This document shows, piece after piece, positions 60,324 to 64,000 of a stretch of DNA of 64,000 nt; the stretch's first letter is position 1; every line of letters begins with the position of its first letter. Source of the stretch: JBLHZY01 sp047631555. Its GTDB lineage: Bacteria; Pseudomonadota; Alphaproteobacteria; Rhodobacterales; Rhodobacteraceae. The notes beneath the pieces are model-generated. The model worked only from the letters and a program-made list of their open reading frames with translations, was not told the origin of the DNA and did no database searches. The DNA lies in contig JBLHZY010000001.1 in the NCBI GenBank assembly GCA_047631555.1, positions 1,178,001 through 1,242,000 of the forward strand. The letters are read 5' to 3'. The position numbers and the translations under genes are program-made.

Positions 60324-60775
60324 ATCGGCCCGGTAAGCCGCTCTTCACTCAGCAAAACATTGGCCTCAACGTTGCCCACACCGGGCAGCGTCATCACGCG
60401 CCGCCGCAGGACGCGCTCAAAATCAGGCAGATCGCGCGCGACGACCCTAAGGCGATAATCATAAAGGCCAAGCACGTGTTGAACGGTCTGCACCTCAGGG
60501 ATTGCCATCACCGCGCGCTCAAAATCCTCGAGCGAAACCCGCCCCTTGGTCGCGAGCTTCACGCCAAGAAAAACCGTCACCCCAAAACCAAGCGCGTTCA
60601 TATCCAGATCAATGCGCCGCCCTGCAATGATCCCCGCCTCTTCCAGCCGCTTGATCCGACGCCATGCCGAAGGCTGCGAAAGCCCGAAGCTGCGCCCCAA
60701 GGCCCCCGCGCTTTGCCCCGCATCGCGCTGCAATTCAGCCAGCAAAGCCCGGTCAATCTCATCCAGCGCGCTCAT
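60320..60775 (-). CDS. Lrp/AsnC family regulator
   Basis: 151 residues. N-terminal helix-turn-helix LDEIDRALLAELQRDAGQSAGALGRSFGLSQPSAWRRIKRLEEAGII and the C-terminal ligand-sensing RAM domain (GFGVTVFLGVKLATKGRVSLEDFERAVMAIPEVQTVQHVLGLYDYRLRVVARDLPDFERVLRRRVMTLPGVGNVEANVLL). Four-base overlap with the preceding Lrp gene indicates one operon. Likely senses an amino acid and acts with its partner on ilvC. Confidence 0.93.
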   Translation of the reverse strand: MSALDEIDRALLAELQRDAGQSAGALGRSFGLSQPSAWRRIKRLEEAGIIAGRRIDLDMNALGFGVTVFLGVKLATKGRVSLEDFERAVMAIPEVQTVQHVLGLYDYRLRVVARDLPDFERVLRRRVMTLPGVGNVEANVLLSEERLTGPI

Positions 60776-61230
60776 AGGGGCAATGCCTCGGTTGATTTGA
60801 TCGTGGCCACATGCATCAGCGCCTCAATGTCGGAAATATGCGGCAGGGTCAGGATTTTGGCCCGGTAAACCTGCTGATAATGGGGCATATCATGGGCGAT
60901 CACAGAGAGGCGTACATCAACCCGGCCAAGGAAGGTCTGGATCGCGATCACTTCGGGCACTTTGCGAGCGGCCTCGAGAAATTCATCAAAGGCGCGCGGG
61001 TTGGTTTTATCGAGCGTAAACCGAAGCGACACCTCGACCGTATAGCCCAAAGCCGCCCAGCCGATCTCGGCATGTTGGCCGCGCAGGATGCCGGCCTCTT
61101 TAAGCTTTTCTAGTCGGCGCGAGAAGGTCGCAGGCGTAACCCCTGCGCGCTCGGCCAATTGCGCACTTGGGCAGGCAGGGTCCGCCTGAAGCTGCCGCAG
61201 AATCCTACGGTCCGTATCCGATATCTGCAT
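60772..61230 (-). CDS. Lrp/AsnC family regulator
   Basis: 152 residues from ATG 61230; the much longer open frame upstream is antisense to ilvC and is not used. HTH: SDTDRRILRQLQADPACPSAQLAERAGVTPATFSRRLEKLKEAGIL; RAM domain with EVSLRFTLDKTNPRAFDEFLEAARKVPEVIAIQTFLGRVDVRLSVIAHDM. Divergent from ilvC over 135 bp with an inverted repeat. The pair likely controls branched-chain amino acid synthesis. Confidence 0.93.
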   Translation of the reverse strand: MQISDTDRRILRQLQADPACPSAQLAERAGVTPATFSRRLEKLKEAGILRGQHAEIGWAALGYTVEVSLRFTLDKTNPRAFDEFLEAARKVPEVIAIQTFLGRVDVRLSVIAHDMPHYQQVYRAKILTLPHISDIEALMHVATIKSTEALPL

Positions 61231-61251
61231 GAAAAACTCGTATTTATTCAA

Positions 61252-61275
61252 ATCTGCGCATGAACTATCGCAGAT
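61252..61275. promoter_or_regulatory. Inverted repeat in the Lrp/ilvC promoter
   Basis: ATCTGCG and CGCAGAT, 7-bp arms spaced by 10 bases, lie 22 bp from the Lrp start and 91 bp from ilvC. A candidate Lrp-type operator; TATAAA follows at ~61281. Confidence 0.6.
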
Positions 61276-61365
61276 ACCGCTATAAACGTCAAACTTTGCA
61301 ACACAATTCACGCGGAGCCGCTCTAGATTGCCCTCAATCAATAACGCCAGATAAGGAAGCCAGAC

Positions 61366-62388
61366 ATGCGCGTATATTATGATCGTGATTGCGATATTAA
61401 CCTGATCAAAGACAAAAAAGTTGCCATCCTCGGCTATGGCTCGCAAGGCCACGCCCACGCGCTTAACCTGCGCGACAGCGGCGCGAAGAACCTTGTTGTT
61501 GCCCTGCGCGAAGGCTCTGCTTCTGCCAAGAAAGCCGAAGGCGAAGGCCTCAAAGTTATGGGCATCGCAGAAGCAGCCGCTTGGTGTGACGTGATCATGT
61601 TCACCATGCCCGATGAGCTTCAAGCCGAGACATATAAGAAATACGTTCACGACAATATCAAGCCCGGCTCGGCGATCGCATTTGCCCACGGCCTCAATGT
61701 TCACTTTGGCCTGATCGAGCCCAAAGAAGGCGTTGACGTGATCATGATGGCGCCAAAAGGCCCCGGCCACACAGTGCGCGGCGAATACACCAAAGGCGGC
61801 GGCGTGCCTTGCCTTGTTGCGGTTGATTGCGATGCTTCGGGCAAAGCGCTTGAAATCGGCCTGTCCTATTGCTCAGCCATCGGTGGCGGGCGCTCAGGCA
61901 TCATCGAGACGAACTTTCGCGAAGAGTGCGAAACTGATCTCTTCGGCGAGCAGGCTGTTCTTTGCGGCGGCATCGTTGAGCTGATCCGCATGGGCTTTGA
62001 GACACTGGTTGAAGCGGGCTACGCGCCTGAAATGGCCTACTTTGAGTGCTTGCACGAAACCAAGCTGATCGTTGACCTGATCTATGAAGGCGGCATCGCC
62101 AACATGAACTATTCGATCTCCAACACAGCCGAGTATGGCGAGTATGTTTCTGGCCCGCGCATCCTGCCCTATGAGCAGACAAAGAAAGCCATGAAAGATG
62201 TTCTCACCGACATCCAAAACGGCAAATTCGTACGCGACTTCATGCTCGAAAACGCGGTTGGCCAACCATCGTTTAAAGCAACACGCCGCTTGCACGATGA
62301 GCACCAGATCGAACAGATCGGCGCAAAACTGCGCGGCATGATGCCTTGGATTTCAGCCGGCAAAATGGTTGATAAAGAAAAGAACTAA
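61366..62388 (+). CDS. ilvC: Ketol-acid reductoisomerase (class I)
   Basis: 340 residues, the class I length. Starts at ATG 61366 after AAGGA. Motifs: VAILGYGSQGHAHALNLRDSG (NADPH fold), MFTMPDELQAETYKKYVHDNIKPG, AHGLNVHFG, MMAPKGPGHTVRGEY, GIIETNFREECETDLFGEQAVLCGG (Mg ligands) and FECLHETKLIVDLIYEGGIANMNYSISNTAEYGEY. It makes 2,3-dihydroxy-isovalerate or -methylvalerate for valine, leucine and isoleucine. Ends in a strong terminator. Confidence 0.97.
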   Translation: MRVYYDRDCDINLIKDKKVAILGYGSQGHAHALNLRDSGAKNLVVALREGSASAKKAEGEGLKVMGIAEAAAWCDVIMFTMPDELQAETYKKYVHDNIKPGSAIAFAHGLNVHFGLIEPKEGVDVIMMAPKGPGHTVRGEYTKGGGVPCLVAVDCDASGKALEIGLSYCSAIGGGRSGIIETNFREECETDLFGEQAVLCGGIVELIRMGFETLVEAGYAPEMAYFECLHETKLIVDLIYEGGIANMNYSISNTAEYGEYVSGPRILPYEQTKKAMKDVLTDIQNGKFVRDFMLENAVGQPSFKATRRLHDEHQIEQIGAKLRGMMPWISAGKMVDKEKN

Positions 62389-62408
62389 GCGCAGATCATG
62401 CGCGCGAA

Positions 62409-62436
62409 AGGCCCCTGCATTTGCGGGGGCCTTTTT
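62409..62436 (+). terminator. Rho-independent terminator of ilvC
   Basis: AGGCCCCTGC pairs with GCGGGGGCCT (one T-G pair), loop ATTT, followed by TTTTT. 20 bp past the stop. Confidence 0.9.
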
Positions 62437-62458
62437 GTTTGCGCGGGTGAATTACAGC

Positions 62459-63082
62459 CTACTGCTTCGCGCCCATTCCGGCCCCGACATTACAGGCAAA
62501 ATCAGCCTGCTCGGCAGCGGCATTCATTGCCTCGCTTGCAAGCTCAAGCGCCGCAGCCTCCGTCGCACAGGACATTTCTTGCGGAGGGGGCGGAAGATCA
62601 TTTCCCAATGTTTGCGCATGATTATCATAATCGTTTTGGGTAAACTCGCTAAAGCCGCCGCCATCGCGCCGCGCCCGGCAATTCGTCAAAGCCACCAATG
62701 CCTCGGTAAAGCGCTGTGCCGCGGCATTAAACGCTTTGATCGCCTCAAGGCAATATTCCATACTATCTGGCGGCGCCTGCGTCGTTCCATCGCCCTCGCT
62801 GTTTTCGTCCGCGCGCGAGCCATGCACCAAGACCCAAAGATCCGAGTCCAAACGCGCCAAAAGGTTGAACGGCAGGTTGCTGCGCTGCCCCTCTTCCCAA
62901 CGCTGCGCATAGGCCTTGGCCAGAAAGTCCATCTGCTCGGGGCCTGGCTTTCGAAACACGATCCCGTCGCGCAACTGCCCGGCAATCAGCTTCTCCAAAA
63001 AGGCCGCGTCTTTGTTTTTTGCTTCAAGAAATGCGCCGTATGTCGCGCGCGATAGTTTTTGATCAATTTTTGAATATTTCAA
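62459..63082 (-). CDS. Hypothetical protein
   Basis: 207 residues if TTG 63082 is used (GGAG 7 bases upstream); a TTG at 63100 lies in frame but has no better ribosome site. Mostly alpha-helical and Ala-rich, with no signal peptide or membrane segment. Three short acidic/Gly stretches (ENSEGDGTT, RRDGGGFS, DLPPPPQE) split it into segments. No family recognised. It is convergent with ilvC. Confidence 0.55.
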   Translation of the reverse strand: MKYSKIDQKLSRATYGAFLEAKNKDAAFLEKLIAGQLRDGIVFRKPGPEQMDFLAKAYAQRWEEGQRSNLPFNLLARLDSDLWVLVHGSRADENSEGDGTTQAPPDSMEYCLEAIKAFNAAAQRFTEALVALTNCRARRDGGGFSEFTQNDYDNHAQTLGNDLPPPPQEMSCATEAAALELASEAMNAAAEQADFACNVGAGMGAKQ

Positions 63083-63171
63083 GGTAATCTCCAATAACAA
63101 TACTCACATGCTATCGGCACAAAATTTGATCGCAAGGTAAAAGGTGACGTGCGCGTAATCCGCGCCGCCCC

Positions 63172-63666
63172 TCAATAACGCCCGATGGTAATCATCGTTT
63201 TATCCAGAACCTTACCGCCCGCATCGACCGCCTTGAGCGTCGCGGTATATTTGTTGCCCCGCCCGCCAGAACAAGGCGGCAGATAGCCCTTGGACGCATA
63301 ATCCCCCGTGCTGCGCGCCTTGCGCACAACCTGAACACCGCCGCCCAATTTATCCGTCATCCCGGGAACCGAGGGCAGCTTTGCTGAGGTGCCCTTAATC
63401 GGATAGCCAAGCGTACCGTGGCCGCCCTTGGAGGAAAGCGGCGCATAGCTTTTGTCGTCGTATTCAACGATGATCATTGTGGCGCCCGAAGGGATGCCGC
63501 TGACCTGCATCGGCGGGGTCGCGCCATTGCCGCCATGCAATTTGCATTGCTGCCCTTTGGGAACATTCTTACCGCCCCAAGGGGCCAAAAGCTCGGCCTT
63601 CATTTCGGCAAATGCCGGGCTCGCCAAAGCCAAGCTCGCCAGTGCTGCTGCGAATATCAAACGCAT
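63172..63666 (-). CDS. Secreted PEBP-like protein
   Basis: 164 residues with a signal peptide (MRLIFAAALASLALASPAFA). The mature protein has GNGATPPMQVSGIPSGATMIIVEYDDKSY, GGHGTLGYPI and a C-terminal GYLPPCSGGRGNKYTATLKAVDAGGKVL, which match the order of the phosphatidylethanolamine-binding (YbhB/RKIP) fold: SPPL..., DPDA-like strand and GPxPPxG...YxF.LyAL. Two cysteines (CKLHGG and PPCSGG) may form a disulfide. The resemblance is distant. Confidence 0.55.
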   Translation of the reverse strand: MRLIFAAALASLALASPAFAEMKAELLAPWGGKNVPKGQQCKLHGGNGATPPMQVSGIPSGATMIIVEYDDKSYAPLSSKGGHGTLGYPIKGTSAKLPSVPGMTDKLGGGVQVVRKARSTGDYASKGYLPPCSGGRGNKYTATLKAVDAGGKVLDKTMITIGRY

Positions 63667-63740
63667 AAAAACCCTCCTGCTGAAATCACTTTCAGCCTAG
63701 GAGCGCGCTTCCTCTGCGTCAATAAAAGCGTGAAACCACC

Positions 63741-64000
63741 CTAGCGACAGGCGGATTTCACCGCATCAACCACCTGCGCCACAGAGGCTTTGAGCAGCGC
63801 TGCGTCTTCACTTTCCGCCATCACGCGAATAAGCGGCTCGGTCCCGGATTTGCGGATCAGCAAGCGGCCTGTCGCTTTCAAATCCGCCTCGGCCTGCGCG
63901 ATTGCCGCCTTAACGCCCGCATCATCAAGCGGATGCTGACCGGTGGCAAATTTCACATTTTCAAGGACTTGCGGGACGGTATTAAAGCTTTTTGACAACT
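63741..64000 (-). CDS. glmM: Phosphoglucosamine mutase, C-terminal end
   Basis: The last ~86 residues, ending at 63741 and open to the window edge. ATGRLLIRKSGTEPLIRVMAESED is the phosphate-binding domain IV signature of GlmM, which converts glucosamine-6-phosphate to glucosamine-1-phosphate for peptidoglycan and LPS. Start and catalytic serine lie outside. Confidence 0.93.
   Translation of the reverse strand, partial: LSKSFNTVPQVLENVKFATGQHPLDDAGVKAAIAQAEADLKATGRLLIRKSGTEPLIRVMAESEDAALLKASVAQVVDAVKSACR

Noticed and set aside
60772..61770. Long minus-strand frame extending the Lrp gene upstream by ~180 residues
   Set aside because: Upstream of 61230 it is antisense to ilvC; the Lrp start has a normal Lrp N-terminus.

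Overview
This window looks like a chromosomal segment of a marine alphaproteobacterium of the Rhodobacteraceae (Roseobacter group). The signs are a moderately high GC content, two complete TRAP transporter operons, a dacC-tmk-holB-tatD-MBL run, ctaD with a cytochrome c550 gene nearby, DUF2244 and GatB/YqeY genes near carA, two Lrp/AsnC genes divergent from ilvC, RTX proteins ending in Hint domains, and CtrA-type TTAA-N7-TTAA sites. These assignments come from reading the sequence; no database search was run.

Layout. 1-6014: the end of a DUF1513 gene, then a TRAP operon (dctP, dctQ, dctM and a shikimate-dehydrogenase-like gene) divergent from an alpha/beta hydrolase and a DUF3237 gene. 6033-11871: a four-gene minus-strand operon (GMC alcohol dehydrogenase, AMP-forming acyl-CoA ligase, aldehyde dehydrogenase, TetR regulator) that could carry an alcohol through aldehyde and acid to acyl-CoA, with two tandem operator palindromes upstream. 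12104-14235: a saccharopine-dehydrogenase-like/DUF4166 protein and a DCC thioredoxin-like protein. 14536-21868: a winged-helix regulator, a second TRAP operon, and a divergent 1200-residue hydantoinase/5-oxoprolinase fusion, followed by a small gene broken by a 19-bp tandem duplication.

21895-25583 is the most unusual block: a LysM plus peptidoglycan-binding-like protein, a 746-residue protein with a basic disordered N-terminus and a DNase I-like (EEP) nuclease fold, and a protein with a C-terminal beta domain of the kind found beside type VI or other contractile secretion effectors. No VgrG, PAAR or immunity gene is visible, so this may be an orphan effector island. A hybrid histidine kinase and tRNA-Ser(UGA) follow.

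28558-35064 is housekeeping: a SPOR lipoprotein, dacC, tmk, holB, tatD, an MBL hydrolase and an AEC transporter. 35069-40887 holds two divergent RTX/Hint proteins. 41178-45731 has a secreted orphan, tRNA-Leu(GAG), lipB, cytochrome c550 and ctaD. 45840-48413 is an accessory patch: an AT-richer DUF2971 gene, then a LysR/DUF6506 pair bracketed by direct repeats of about 120 bp that duplicate the promoter and first codons of the DUF2244 gene. 48367-56139 returns to core genes (DUF2244, GatB/YqeY, carA, a GT2 glycosyltransferase with a perfect CtrA site, a GntR regulator, a pyrimidine 5'-nucleotidase and a UbiH-family monooxygenase).

56416-60323 contains an orphan protein and three tandem paralogous lipoproteins resembling TbpB/factor-H-binding-protein beta-barrels. 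60320-64000 holds two Lrp/AsnC regulators, ilvC, an orphan, a secreted PEBP-like protein and the 3' end of glmM.
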